Below, one piece after another: positions 34,489 to 47,152 of a DNA stretch of 64,000 nt. The stretch comes from Strobilurus pachycystidiatus (lineage: Eukaryota > Basidiomycota > Agaricomycetes > Agaricales > Physalacriaceae). Numbering within the stretch: the first letter of the stretch is position 1; every line of letters starts with the position of its first letter. Where the stretch lies: contig JAHLMK010000014.1 of assembly GCA_019915135.1 (NCBI GenBank), positions 496,001-560,000 on the forward strand, in the 5' to 3' direction. The position numbers were made by a program, and so were the translations under genes. The notes beneath the pieces are model-generated. The model was not told where the DNA came from and ran no database searches. It saw only the letters and a program-made list of their open reading frames with translations.

Positions 34489-35583
34489 GATCTCCAAACA
34501 GTAAATTATGGAACATGGATACGCTCCAACTTCAATATGCATGGACAGATCTCATTACCAATGGCCGATCTGCGAGGTGATCATATCCTCGCATGATGAG
34601 TTATTTCCCAAAAAGGGGAATTGGCGGCGGGCGGCGGGCGGCCCGCCATCTGAATCGGTGTATCTATTCAAGGTCCGACAGGTCGGCCGCGTTGTGCCGA
34701 TCGCCCTCCGCGTCTTGCTCATTTACCATCACGATTCACGACCACAGCGTTGGCAACACCCGACACCGTCGCGTAGTATGTTTCCTTGCGCCCGCCGCGC
34801 TCGGCCTCCCACTCCCTCGGTTGCCCGAAATCAAGGCCGTCTGATTTTTTTGGTTTCATCCAATCGCCATACGGATCGAAAGCTCGGCACTGTGTAGTGC
34901 AGTGTGGTGCTGATGCGGTGCAGAAGGCGGATGCTGATTGCCAGGACTACTACCTACAGCGGACCCACAGTTCTCTGGGTGTCCGACACGGGAGCATCGG
35001 AATCGCTCGGAAAGATACACTGCAAGACTATCGTTGTCGGATGAAATGGCAAGACCGGCCTACTAATATCAACCCGTCCTCAACGCTGGAGCTGTAAGTG
35101 TTGACTACCCACAGGATTCTCTACTATGTCTTGCACAGTGCTGACTACTCTAACAGATATGTTGGCTTATTGCTCCATACTCAGGACTTTTGGCTTGTTG
35201 TCTTCGCGTACGCATCCACAACACACGGACATTCACATGCAACAAACGTGTACGGAACGCCTCCGGTCAACCAGACCGTTTGTCATCCAGGCTTGTTGCC
35301 GTCTTTGACGCGTCAATCTGCGGCTCAAGCCGAGCATACGACGGTTCCAATTCAAGTGCATCAATGGTTCGGGCTCGGGCATGATCTTTGCTGCCGCCCT
35401 GAAAATGTCCGGTTTCTGCAGCACGTATAGGCGCAATTAGCGAGATGATTACAATAGATGACTGGCTTCTGTTTCTGTCACATCCGGCATGGACGTGTGT
35501 GTGAGTCCGGCCTGGACTGAAGCGGTCGTATATATATATAAACCGCGGTTTCGTGTCGTGCAGCCGCCCCCCTTGGTACACAA
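34489..35583. other. Intergenic, 34.5-35.6 kb
   Basis: Contains a GC-rich palindromic stretch at 34622-34651 (GGGCGGCGGGCGGCCCGCC) and the TATA element of the next gene. No gene supported. Confidence 0.5.
35529..35541 (+). promoter_or_regulatory. TATA box of aldehyde dehydrogenase gene
   Basis: TATATATATATAAA-type run ending 43 bp before the ATG at 35584. Confidence 0.5.
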
Positions 35584-37728
35584 ATGACTACCCTACAGTA
35601 CACTCCTCTCGACGAAATCGAGCCGGCCAGTGAACCTTTTCTTCTCATAAGCTTCTTGCTCACACCCGCTACAGATTCACGCTCAACTCAACGCGACATT
35701 CCGTTCCGGCCAGCTACAGTCTATTGCCTTCCGCAAATATGTCCTACTTCAGATTGGTTACATGCTCAAGGACAACACACAAAGGATCATAGACGCTGAG
35801 TACGCCGATCTGGGGAAGCCAGAGCTGGAGACCCATGTGTGCGTGTATCCTCAATTGGTCGGAACAGTGGTTTGACCGAAGCTCTAGGACGGAGTTGGGA
35901 GTGACATACAACGAAATTTCACACACGTATACGCACATCGAGGAGTGGGCAAAGCCTGAAAAGCCAGCCTTCTCGCTCATCTTCCAGGCCCTGAAGAGGG
36001 TTATTTACAAGCAGGGCAAAGGTGTCTGCTTAATTATTGGGCCATTCAACTATCCCATCTCAATGCTTCTTGGTCCTGTTGTGAGTGATCTTTGCTTCCC
36101 TTCTTCCGGTTCACCACATGTTCAACCTCATCATGAGATTTCTGCGATCGCGGCTGGTAATTCTGTTGTCATTAAACCCTCAGAGGCTACCCCAGCTACG
36201 TCGGCGCTCCTAGCCGAAATATTTCCAAAATATGTGGATCCCAGTGTCATTCGAGTTGTGAATGGAGCTGTCGCAGAGACTTCAAAGGTGAACCTCAAGC
36301 ACATTGTCCGTCTTTTCATTCTGATATGTATGCCTCACTAGCTTCTGGAATTAGCTTGGGGCCACAGTACGCTTCGGTTATCTCGCGGGTATCGTCATCG
36401 CTCACGTATTCAAACTTTTTAGTTCTATTCACTGGCAGCGGGCGTGTTGGCCGTATCATCGCGTCAGCGGCCGGTAAGACCCTCACACCCGTTACCCTCG
36501 AGCTCGGCGGAAAGGCACCTGCATTCATTGACCCAAGCTGTGATTTGGAAACGACGGCTAAAAGACTTCTGTGGGGACGGGTCATTAACGCCGGACAAAC
36601 TTGCGTAGCACCCGACTATGTCCTCGTTCCCCGACAATTCCAAGATCAGTTGGTGGAAGCTCTGCAAAAGGCGTACGTTGTTTCATGGTCGCGTTGTGAC
36701 CGGCTTTCTGATGAAGGCATTTTGATGTAGGCTCAAGTCGTTCTACCCGGATGGCCCGTTCGCGCCGGGTGCAATGGGTAGGATGGTCAATGAAGCAGCG
36801 TTCAAGCGTGTTTCTGGACTCTTGAACGCGACAAAGGGAACCATTGTTGCTGGTGGTGAAACGGATGAGGCTACCAAAGCCATTGCGCCCACCATAGTCA
36901 AGGACGTGACCTTCGAGGATAGCTTGATGTCTCAAGAGATATTCGGCCCCGTGGTGCCCATCATCCCCATCGACAGCTTCGAGGAGGGTATCGCGTACGT
37001 GAACAGGAATGATCATCCTCTGGCGGTCTATGTCTTCACCACCAGTCAAGAGGTCAAGGATAAGAGTGCGTAATCTCTTGCATTGTACCATGCAGGATCG
37101 CTTGATGTCCCTCCAGTCGTTCGCGGTACGATAAGTGGATCTGTACTTTCGAACGAAGTTGTGTGGCAAGTGGGAACTGAGGGCTTGCCTTTTGGCGGTG
37201 TTGGGCCTAGTGGGTGTGAGTGCCCTCTTTTTCCTGCCGACTTGTTCATGGCTGACCCGACTCTAGCTGGGTTCCACAATGGAAAGGTTCGAGTCCTTTG
37301 AACTTCACTACTGAAAGCATCACCCTTATGCCGTGCCCCAGTTCGGTTTTGACACGTTCACTCATTTCCGAGCATCTTTGGATAGCGGGTCGTGGTAAGC
37401 CTTGAAAATCTTTCATCGAAACGCTCCCAGATCAGCGCTCTCATTCATCCTAGGCTTGACTATCTGATGGATTTCCGATATCCTCCCTACACTGTGCGTC
37501 CTGTAATGATAGCTGTCCTTAGGCGCCACTTACGCGATGCTTCAGGCGAAGAAGATGAAGAAATCTGACCTTTTATTCGCCAGCCTTCCGGCGAAGCGCC
37601 CGAATGGTCCACCAACACTGGCAGAGACAACTGGAAGCACAGTATCGTACGTGAAATGGCTGTTACTTGCCATCGCGGCCACGCTTACTGGTCTGGCTCA
37701 ACGGAAGGGCACTCTAAAGCTACTATAA
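35584..37728 (+). CDS. Fatty aldehyde dehydrogenase (ALDH3-type), tail-anchored
   Basis: About nine exons, about 530 residues. Exon 1 is short ([15 protein letters not shown]); exon 2 has [20 protein letters not shown]. Family motifs follow: [57 protein letters not shown] (catalytic Glu), [15 protein letters not shown] (catalytic Cys), [14 protein letters not shown] and [10 protein letters not shown]. The C-terminus carries a hydrophobic span ([18 protein letters not shown]) followed by basic residues, the usual membrane tail of class-3 fatty aldehyde dehydrogenases of the ER. It oxidises long-chain aldehydes to fatty acids with NAD(P)+. Confidence 0.9.
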
Positions 37729-38027
37729 TAGAGCTGGTGTACTCTACTACTTTGATAGGTTATAATTCAAGCAGGTCCCGCCCTTATACGTACTCCGTGA
37801 TTCGTATGAGCGCCACCAATACAAAAAAGATAGCGATACTAGTCAGTAGCGAAGGGACGATCTTTGTGGCTGCGTTAAGCAAGCTATTCGAACCAATCAA
37901 GAAGCTGGCAGGGCGAGGGTTGGGAATACTAGCCCCTATGACCGATATATCCATTCATAACGCTCCCATTATTCGCTAACTGGCTTGCTTCCCGACCGTC
38001 ACCACTAACCACGAGCACAAAACCAAC

Positions 38028-40161
38028 ATGGCCGACGCGCTCAAAGCTGAAGGCAACAAGCTGTTCGTTCAGAAAAACTACTCCGCCGCCGTCGAGAAGT
38101 ACACGGCCGCCATCAACATCGACAGTCAGAACGCGGTTCTGTATGCCAATCGCGCGGCATGCTATCTCAGCTTGAAAGAGTGCGTGTCTTTACTGCTTAG
38201 GACATCTCACAAAATTTCTCACAACATTCATTAGGTACTTGAACGCGGGAAGCGACGCGAAGCAGGTCGGGCCACCTCCTATCAAGTCATCCATTCCGAG
38301 TCTTAACCAAGTCGTTCTCTAGGCGACGAAAATCGACCCGAAATACGCCAAGGCTCATGCTCGTCTGGGAACTGCTCACGATGTAAGGATTTCCGACAAG
38401 CATTATTGTTGATATCTAACCCGGCTCATGCAGATGCTTTCCGAACACTGGTATAGCGTCCAGGACTGGCAAAACGCCCTCGATTGCCTCGCTCCGAACG
38501 ACGACAAGACCCGAGAGCAGTATGCCGCTGGACTGCGTGCCGCGCAGCTTGCACTCAAAAAACTTGAGGACACCGCAACGGACCGAGCGATTCATATGAA
38601 TGCCAACAAAAGTATAATGCCTTGGGTGGCTGCTCAACAACTCTTGCCGGGTCTGGTCACTCGACGTGAAACGAGGAGCAGTGTAGGCTTTCACACTTAC
38701 CTATCATGTTACGTGCTCAAACTCTCCAGGCTTGGGTTGTACACGAGGCTTATCAGGCAAGTTTCTTTATCAAACTTGATTCGCGAAATCTGACAAGTGC
38801 CTCAGGAATTCATGGAGGGAGTCAAAGGCATGGCCGAGACGAAAAGGGTCGGCCAATACATGGCCGGTCGCACTGGAGTAAGGCGCCCAATCAATCAATC
38901 TTGGCGCGAAATGTTGACGTCTTTAGTTGGTGGCGCTACTCACGAACGCGATCATCTTTGACGAACGGGTGTTCCATATCTCTGACAACAACTTCATCTC
39001 GAATTACAACCGACAGGGTAAGTCATGTCATGTCATCTCTTGCAGATGCAGAACCTGGCCTTACTATCATCTCGCAATCAGTGGAATTTGAAGCCAGGAA
39101 ATTTAACCTGCAGTGGATGGAGGCTGGTCCTAGCAGAGTCAAGAAAGAAGCACTACAGCGCCTTCAGGCCGAGGGATGGGACAGTCTCCGCCCGGCTCTC
39201 AGCACTGTTGTCCGGTTTGTAACCACTCTGGCCGTACGGTTTCGATTCAAACGATGCCTTTCACAGGTGCTGGATTATGAGAGGTTTCATCGAGGGCAAA
39301 CTGCGTGGACAGCGTCAAGCGGAAGTCGAGTTCCTCTCACAGGCTCTAAACATCCTCGAGTGGGGACGAGAGACCTGGGCTAACGTTCCTCGGGAGGTGC
39401 GGGGTGCCATCTTCACACATACTTTCGTTCGGGGCGTTCGGAACATGCATCTGCACGCTCTCATGGAGGTGACCTTCCTGTGATATACTACGTTTTGAGC
39501 ATCACTCATTTCGCTTAGGCTCAAGCCGAGAGCAAGACCGACACCTTGGAGGAGCTTCTACGACGCGCTGAGGCCCAAATTCAAGAGATCGAGGAGAATC
39601 CCCATACGCTATCTGAATCTCCAGGCCACCAGCTCGCGTTTGGCGATTATTGTAAAGGCCATGCCTATGCGTGAGTCTTTCGCTGATGTTGACGTATTTG
39701 CACGGCTGAACGTAGCCCAGGATGAAAGGCTTCTACTACAACCGGAAAGGTAACGCGGATAGGCGAGGCCAGGCTGGGAAAGAAGCGTACAAGAAAGCGA
39801 AGGTCGCGTATCTTGCAGCCGCAGAGTGTTTTCCGCAGGATGACGAAACGCATGCTTGTAAGAACTGATCGTGCTGTGCTCTTCGAGGAGATGAATCTCA
39901 CTAACGTGTGTAGGGTTCTTGCACTGCGCTGTTCAAGCTATGTGGAGTCATGGTGCGACGCTTCGCGAGCAGCTCGAGGCGATGGACAAGCTTCACGAAT
40001 CTATCCCACTGATGATCAAAATCTGGAAGAACTCCTCGATGAGCATGGGCGGGCGCGACGAGGCCTTTGCCACCATGATGGGGGTGCGCGACACCTACAA
40101 AGAAGCGCTCGCCTCAGGCAAGACTACTCTTGACGACTGTCCTGCTCCTTCGTTTTCGTGA
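38028..40161 (+). CDS. TPR-domain protein
   Basis: About nine exons. The N-terminus (MADALKAEGNKLFVQKNYSA) begins a run of three tetratricopeptide repeats (about residues 1-110) of the kind that bind Hsp70/Hsp90 tails, as in Sgt1, Sti1 and Hip-like co-chaperones. The long C-terminal part has no domain I know; it includes FMEGVKGMAETKRVGQYMAG, TNAIIFDERVFHISDNNF, RGFIEGKLRGQRQAEVEFL and a Cys/Trp-rich segment near FLHCAVQAMWSHG, ending CPAPSFS. The TPR part gives a likely chaperone partner; the C-terminal half seems specific to fungi. Confidence 0.8.
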
Positions 40162-40231
40162 CATGGCATAACATAGTATAATTTCCATAATTTGTACACA
40201 TTTACTTTCTTGCTTGTATATCATATAGTAT

Positions 40232-41112
40232 TCAGTTGTGGTCAGCGTAACATGCTAGAGGGATCTCGACCGTCAGCCCGTGCTTGGCTGAGAATCGTTC
40301 GAGTCTCTCTGCGACGGCCAAGCAACGAGTGGAGACGGGACTGAGGAGGTCTTCGTAGATGTCACGTAGCAATTCATAGATCATGGTCATTGACCGAGGG
40401 AGGGAAAGACATAGGGCGCGGATGGCGCGTTGTGCTTGGACGTGGGGAGAGACTGTCGGTTCTACGTTCGATTCGTTCAATGAACGGACGCCACATGTGA
40501 AGTACGGATAACGAACCTGTGATTTTGATTCCACCATTCTGGTCGATGAGCGTAGCGAGATTGACAGCGGATAGTAGCGCGTTCCTGCTCATCCGCGTGA
40601 GCGTCGCGTCTTGACGTATGAGCTAGTAAGTCACGTTAGTCTAGGTGAAAAGCGAGAGAAGAATGAGAGAACACGCACAGCGCACGACTCCAACCCCCAC
40701 TCGTCGTATATCCGCTTGACCTCGAGTTCACCCGAGATGTTGAGGAGGAATTCACGCTCAATGCAGTGTGTCCTCCGAGCGGAGAGATGGCGGACATGGG
40801 AGTAGAACGAGACTCGGATGGTCCTGCATGCATTCAACGACGGGAAACGAGTGCCGTACGGGTACTCACAGCGGTGAGACGCGAGGCATCCTAACATCAC
40901 GTCGAGTGAGGGGCGGACGCGTCGCCTCGTACAGAAGCTGATGCTCCTGCGGCGACTTGACGAACAAGTAACAATTGTTGTTCAGATTCTGCCACAGTTC
41001 CATGGCGTAGCGTTTGAGTGGGTTTACATATCTGTTATCGGTGAGAGTGCACAAGAGCAAGAAGAGAATCATTGGGCGGAGAAGGGAGGCCGCGAGAACG
41101 AGTGTGAGCATG
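40232..41112 (-). CDS. Hypothetical protein
   Basis: Exon-like segments on the minus strand join in phase: SLDVMLGCLASHR, then TIRVSFYSHVRHLSARRTHC to ELEVKRIYDEWGLESCA, then LIRQDATLTRMSRNALLSAV to GGIKIT (GTTCGT donor), and a last exon from EPTVSPHVQAQRAIRALCLS to CYADHN and stop at 40232. The C-terminal half is helical. No domain recognised. The 5' end is uncertain; an earlier exon reading NGIVLYAEALSSWPAL near 41200 may belong to it. Confidence 0.5.
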
Positions 41113-41546
41113 GCGGGCATTGGAGTGGGTGTGCAGGTGGGGCATCGCGCCTATAAGAGCAGGCCAAGAGGACAAGGCTTCCGCGTATAGAACAATGCCG
41201 TTGTTGTGGACGTCGTCAGGCAAGAAACATGGACCGCTGAAATGGGAACAAGAGCAAGGTTGTAAGCACACGAAAGTTCAAATTCTTGTTTCATCTATGT
41301 ATCCAAAAGCAGAGAAACACTACAACGTATCGTACAACACGTACACTCCAATAAATAGCAATGTACAGACTTTGAGGCCGAGAAGACATTCATCAAACTC
41401 ACAGGACGTTTGACCAACAACAGGGTCGGAGGCCTTGTCTAAGGTCAAAGGACCGGCAGAAAGCTGATGTTGCTCGTGGAAGGGAAGGGGGAAAAGGATA
41501 GCTAGCGAGAGGGAATTTGAGAGACAGGTGCGAGGTTGAGAATGGG

Positions 41547-42604
41547 TCAGTTGGAATCATGTTCGCTGGTGGCGTCGCCATCGGCGTCCGATTCATCCTC
41601 CGACGTTTTGGCGCGTTTCGACGCTGATTCGTCAGAGTCTGAACCGCGCCGCTTGCGCGTGGCAGACACGTCGGGCCCATCGCTGGCAGCAATGACCCCA
41701 GGGTTGACGCCGATGTTTTCCTCCGGCGGTTTGTCCTGAGGTTGCCCGGGATGTGGAGGCGGAGGGCCGGTGACAAAAGGCGGTGGATACGGGTACGGCG
41801 GCATGAAATAAGAGACGACGGGCTGCCCACCCTCCTGGCCTTCACCACCAACGGAGACAAAGTGGCCGCCAGGTGGGTAGTAGATCGGGTAGAAGCCTGG
41901 ACCGCCGGCTTCTGGAGGAAGCGGATGTCCATTAGCGTCTGTAGGAGGCGGCGGCGGGGGACCGTTGGGCGCATTCGGGTCTACTGGCGGCGGCGGCGGC
42001 TGGAACTCGGGATTGTCGGGGAAGGGCGCATCGGCGTTCTTGCTTTTGCGCTTGTACGGACCGCGCTTGATGCCCTTCTTGCGCTCCTTGCGCTGGCCGT
42101 CAACGCAGGCCTCGGCAATGCCGTACTTTGTGCAGCGCTCGCAGGGCCGCTGTTCGTCGCAGCGCTTGCAAGCCTGGGCGCAGTTCGTGCACTGAGATGC
42201 ATGTCAACTTGTCGCTCTGTCAGCATGTATGTCTGTACTCACCGCCATTTTAACTTGTTTGCGCTTCGGGCGGCCGAGCATCGACGGCGACTGGGGCGGC
42301 TGCGGCACGGGAAAGGCTGCTGAGACCGTCAGTATGTCCATTCAAGAGCTGAATGAATGGCAAACGAACGTTGTCCTGGCGGAGGATACGCATAGACGAC
42401 GCCGGGCGGCGCGTGGAACATCACAAAGCCAGGCGGCGGCACGCCGTTCTCGCCGTCGACGGGAGGCGGGTACGCGAACATGGGCGGGTAGACGCCGGGC
42501 GGCGGCGGCGGGGGAAAAGTACCGCCATTATAATGCTGGAAATGCGGCGGCAAAGGGCCGGGATAGGGCACAGGCTCAGCCGGCTTGGGCTGCTCGGTGG
42601 CCAT
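41547..42604 (-). CDS. Proline-rich fungal Cys-cluster (Zn2Cys6-like) DNA-binding protein
   Basis: Three exons (42604-42370, 42316-42243, 42191-41547) join in phase to about 318 residues. A proline/tyrosine-rich N-terminus leads to GRPKRKQVKMA, then the cysteine cluster CTNCAQACKRCDEQRPCERC continuing to AEAC, followed by a basic KERKKGIKRGPYKRKSK. Spacing is C-x2-C-x3-C-x2-C-x5-C-x2-C-x8-C, a variant of the fungal binuclear zinc cluster with an extra cysteine. The rest is proline-rich and ends in a Ser/Asp/Glu tail (SEDESDADGDATSEHDSN). Likely a nuclear transcription regulator; targets unknown. Exon 1 uses a GTTCGT donor. Confidence 0.82.
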
Positions 42605-42699
42605 GAGGGCGGGCGGCGGCGAGCTGCATGGCGGGTCAGACGCGGTGGGGGTAAGGGCCAAAAGGCATATCAACCCACTTTCAAACTGCGACAGAAAAT

Positions 42700-45600
42700 C
42701 CAGCGCCGCTCAGAACGTGAGGGTCCGAATTCAAGCTGAGTTTGGCGGAGATGAACAACATAAACAAAGGCAAAGCCTTATAAGGCTATTCGCTCACGGC
42801 CTCTGCTCCTCGAGCTCCCCGTCCGTCCTCTGCGATGCGTGGCTTGTAGGTGAAGGGAACGAATGATCCAGGTCTAATGCCGTCCTGTCTGCCTTTTGTC
42901 TGCACGTGGGGGCACCGTACAAGCTTAACTAAAGCTCTCGCCGTAATCGTCCTGTCTCAATCATGTCTCTGTCTCGAGCTCTCCCCACCCTGCACTTCAA
43001 GGCGTCGGCATACCTGAGGCTGCTTTTCTGCCGCACCTTTCATCTGCCGTGCTCAACTTCGCCACGACGGCCCAGTTCGAACGCCGTTACTCCGTCCAAA
43101 GCCCTGTCTCACCTCCTGCACAGTCCTGTGTTATCGTCTGATGTACTGCGATGCCCCTGCCTGCATGAGATCCTTGTGATATCCCGTAAATTACAATAAC
43201 TGCTACGACACCACCATCAGCACCACTATTCAGTATTAGACGTATGTATTCGATGCTCCCGTCGGTCATCTGTTGGTTCCGTGAAGTGTATGACCTTCTC
43301 TGGCTGTACTGAATCCCGAATGGCGTCCTTTACGATTTCATTTCGGCTTGGGCGGTCGTTACAATCGTCCCCAGTCTGTCCAATTTGAACTGAACCTGGG
43401 GTAAGTAAATCTTTCTCATCTCACACTTGCGCGGTCCTTTCTTAGAAGCAGTGGTCATTTGACAAGACATCACGAGTCCGATTCTCTCGAAGTCTTGTCG
43501 AGCTCCCGGGCGTTTGTGTTGAAAGTATCACATCAAATATTTTCTGTGGCCACGATCTTACGAGCACGTCTTGCTGACCTGCTCTCGATGACTAGACTGG
43601 CGGTGACAGACGCCCTGTTTGGTGAATCGGCTTCGTTGAGTTGGTGGCTCTACTGGTCTACCTGAATAGCGGTCATTCAGTCCACATCAAACACATTCAA
43701 GACCCCCAAACCTACACTGAATTGCCCTCGATGCCTTCTGGACTCCAAGGTTCTATTCAGCTTTTCAGATACCGCGTCAACGACATTCGTAAACTCCGAT
43801 GCCAGCTCAGGCGGCCCGGGAGACGCATCGAACGGTGTGTACTAATACTATACAATCACCTCACCTTCTCTCATCGGGCATGGAAATCCTTCTACTACCC
43901 TTCAATTACGGGCTCATCCAGCTGGTGATGTTCCTTATACCAGATCCCAGCTTTGTGGTCTAAATAACCTCGTCTCGAGTAATATTATCCGCCAACATGT
44001 GCCAGTACGCGGTAAACATTGGCGTCATAGCATTGCTTCTGTTCCTGGTAAATCTCTCTGATTGTGGCACGCATTTGACTATAGACAGAGCGCGCGCAGC
44101 TCTCTATCCATGGCAGTCTAGCGGTTCTGGTCCCGGCACTCGAAGCATGTTCCTGAGGGACGAACATCCGAACTTGTGGCGAGATATGTATATACCGCAT
44201 TGCGAATTATCCAAGAGAAGTGATGATAGCGCTTGTTCTGTGCGAATACTTGCACAATTGACCTTCACTATCTAGCCAGTACGGTTTAACATCAGGACCA
44301 GAAAGGCATGCGACAATTTCGGAGTTCGCACTCACCACACTTGTGTCGATCGTGAATCCATGACCATACACCGTGCACACTTCTCGATGGAAGGAAGAAG
44401 GGTTTATCAATCATGATTAGAGGAAACTGGTGCGTTATTTGCCTCGAGCTTGACGCGTCTGAGCCCTTGTTGGCTAGCGGGGCGCTCGGTGGGACTACGT
44501 TTCAAGCGTGTCCGATTGATTAGAGAGTCAGGGCGTCGTTGATAACATGGGCTGTCACTCGGACTTCGTCCAATCAACGCTCAGTGTTGACTCTGAACTC
44601 AGAATCAAGGCATGTCGCCTCACGGTCGCCTCGTAGGCCTTGCTTTCTGCCAGCTGATCTCTGGATAGCCTCGGATGTGGAGCCTTAGGACAGGATTATC
44701 CTAGGTCAACTCGTCAATCAACGCGAGTTGGATTCAAAAGGTACGAAGCTGAAGGGCTCGAGGTGAGTGAAAGGCGGCTTGCGGTTGTCAAGAGTCAGCT
44801 TTCTTTCAACATTGAACTTTTACTGGTACGTACGTAGGTACACCCGAGGTCCCTTTGAGGAACGACCGCTTGTGAGAGCCCTTCGATCGGCCCGCGAGTT
44901 CGAGACCCCCGCCTCGACAACTGATTACTGGCCTGTGACCATCAAACCAGATACCAGCATCTCAATAATGCGGCCTTCTGGAGTCTCGGTGGTGTTGTCA
45001 TAAGTATGGGAGAGCGCCGATTGCGATTGCCAATCCAGCCTTTGAGTTGGGAACCTCCGAAAGCCTGGCAGTCTTGCTCTGGAAACGGTACGCAATAAAA
45101 TATAAGAGATATGGTATCATACAAGACCGATCTCCACGAAAGCCATTCCAGGAAGAGGGTCTAGAGTGGGGATGAACTCCGGCACACCAGGAGCTGCGAT
45201 GTTGACAAACATGGTGAATCTGAAGACATACTTTCATGAGGCAGCTCGTACGGTAAGACTTTCACCAAGTACGTAGAGTGTAGTGGCGTCATCACCACTT
45301 TTTCACCTCTGTAGAAACGTTCTCACGCGGCAGGGGATGGTCATGATGAGAAAGTACTAAGCCCTGATTTGAACCAATATGGGTACACGCCGCCGAGAAA
45401 GATCAGATTTCCTTAGCGATTTTCACTGGAGCGTATACCGAGTGATGAGTTGAATAGGCGATCGAGCGCGGACTCAGGCCGTGACCTTTTGTTTCACGGA
45501 GAGTATTGTGACTTTCCGGCAAATGAGTGAATCAAAATAAACCATTCGGAAACCTGGCATAGCCCGCTAATGACGAACCGTACTCGACATATCAGGTCGA

Positions 45601-46900
45601 GAGCATAAGGGAGCAAAGCAAGAAGAGCCTGGTGGCGGAAGGGAAATGTCATAACCTCATGAGACTTGGAGAATGGTAGTTTTAGCCGAGAGTGGCCGAA
45701 GGAGGGAATTGGAAGTACTGTAAGACAAATACTCACCAAGCAGTAGACAGCCACCCTTCACGGAAGAGTGTGTCATCCCGCACACCAAGCATTCCGTGCG
45801 GCGCCAACAAGCGCAAGTTTCCGTGTACCGATTGGATCCTCCACACCCAGCGTGTAACCAAAAAGAGCGATCTGCCAGCCTCGATTGAAAACAGCGAAAA
45901 CAGAAATGTCCGGATCACCAATAAGTAAGTTATCGAAAGTCGCGAGTATCAAGGCAGGTTCCTAGGTGAGCAATGAGACAAAGGTAAGTTGATGTCCAGG
46001 ATTGCATATTCGTGACAGCCTGAGAGGAAAGTCCATACAGTGCCGTTCGATGTGAAACTCCAACAGCACTTGGTCAAACGAATCACCTTAAGCTTGATGA
46101 CCACTGAGTAGATATTTGAAGCAAGGCTGCTGATACAGAAGTGAGAGTCAGGGTCACCTTAAGCTTCTTCATGTACACGAGAATACGGTCCAGGTGAGTG
46201 ATTGATTCCAGACCCTCCCAGGTGTTTTGACCACGATTGGCAATCGACGATCGAACATCTTACTTACATACGCAGTTGCCCGTCGCCCATTCCACCCTTG
46301 TCGAACGAGTCCTTGACCTTGGGCTCGCATGGGTTGTCCCATCGTCGCTGTCCCAAGGTCTCACCTATCACTCGTAGGAGGAATTGCGCTCCGGTACATC
46401 GAGCAGCGCCCAAATCAGAAAGTATGGGTATCGAATGTCGCCGCGGTCCTTCCTTCCCTCGGGAATATCGCCCTCTTCTTCGACGAGGTCTACCCATCTC
46501 CTCCGATCAATCGTCGACCGCCTACGTCCATGCATGTCATGATAATAAGGCAACTGCGTGGTGTGACTGTGCACGTCAAAGTCTGACTCAGTCAGACGTC
46601 GGTAGTCAGTACTCAGTGCACATTCTTTGAATGTGTGTTATGTCAATGAAATTGACTGGACCGTGGATCTTGGCCAGTCGACTCCAGTACACAAGGAGGA
46701 GAGGGTTCCGATGAGCCCAAACCTACCACTCGGAGCAGAGCTCCCAGAGCGCAACGCAAGCTCGCTGAAGGGCACATCGGAATGACTCCGAAAATCTGCC
46801 CGAAACCCCACCTGAGCTCGCCCGAGAACTTGCAAAATTACGAACAAAATACAAGCCAGATTATACTAGGGTAAAAATAGGGGAGCCCTCATCTGCTCCT
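42700..46900. other. Gene-poor stretch, 42.7-46.9 kb
   Basis: Only scattered short frames. Fragments that read like protein (for example GIPEAAFLPHLSSAVLNF near 43005 and YIEQRPNQKVWVSNVAAVL near 46400) do not connect to starts, splice sites or each other. Probably intergenic sequence with decayed gene pieces. Confidence 0.5.
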
Positions 46901-46947
46901 ACAATTAAGGATCTGACAGATCCAAAAGTCAACAAGAGTTCGGATAT

Positions 46948-47008
46948 GGCAAAGGCAAAAGGCAAAAGCAAAAGCAAAAGGCAAAACAAAAGCAAAAGCC
47001 CCCGACCG
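46948..47008 (+). repeat. GCAAAA-type simple repeat
   Basis: A run of GGCAAA and AGCAAA units, reading KAKGKSKSKRQNKSKS in one frame. It looks like plain simple repeat rather than a gene. Confidence 0.7.
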
Positions 47009-47152
47009 GACGGCTCAATGGCAGTCTCCGAGTCAGGACATGACTCGGACCAGACCCAAGATTGCTTAAGTGGAAGTGGACGAAAACCAACAGCCAGAAA
47101 CAGCGGGCAAAAGAAAGTGGATGGGTAAAGAATCAAGGTGAAGTGCTTACCA

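Noticed and set aside
34622..34651. GC-rich GGGCGGCGGGCGGCCCGCC stretch as a terminator or operator
   Set aside because: A single GC-rich palindrome in a eukaryotic intergenic region; no reason to assign a function.
42961..43199. Frame starting MSLSRALPTL
   Set aside because: Short, no intron logic, and a competing frame (GIPEAAFLPHL) looks equally good; neither has support.
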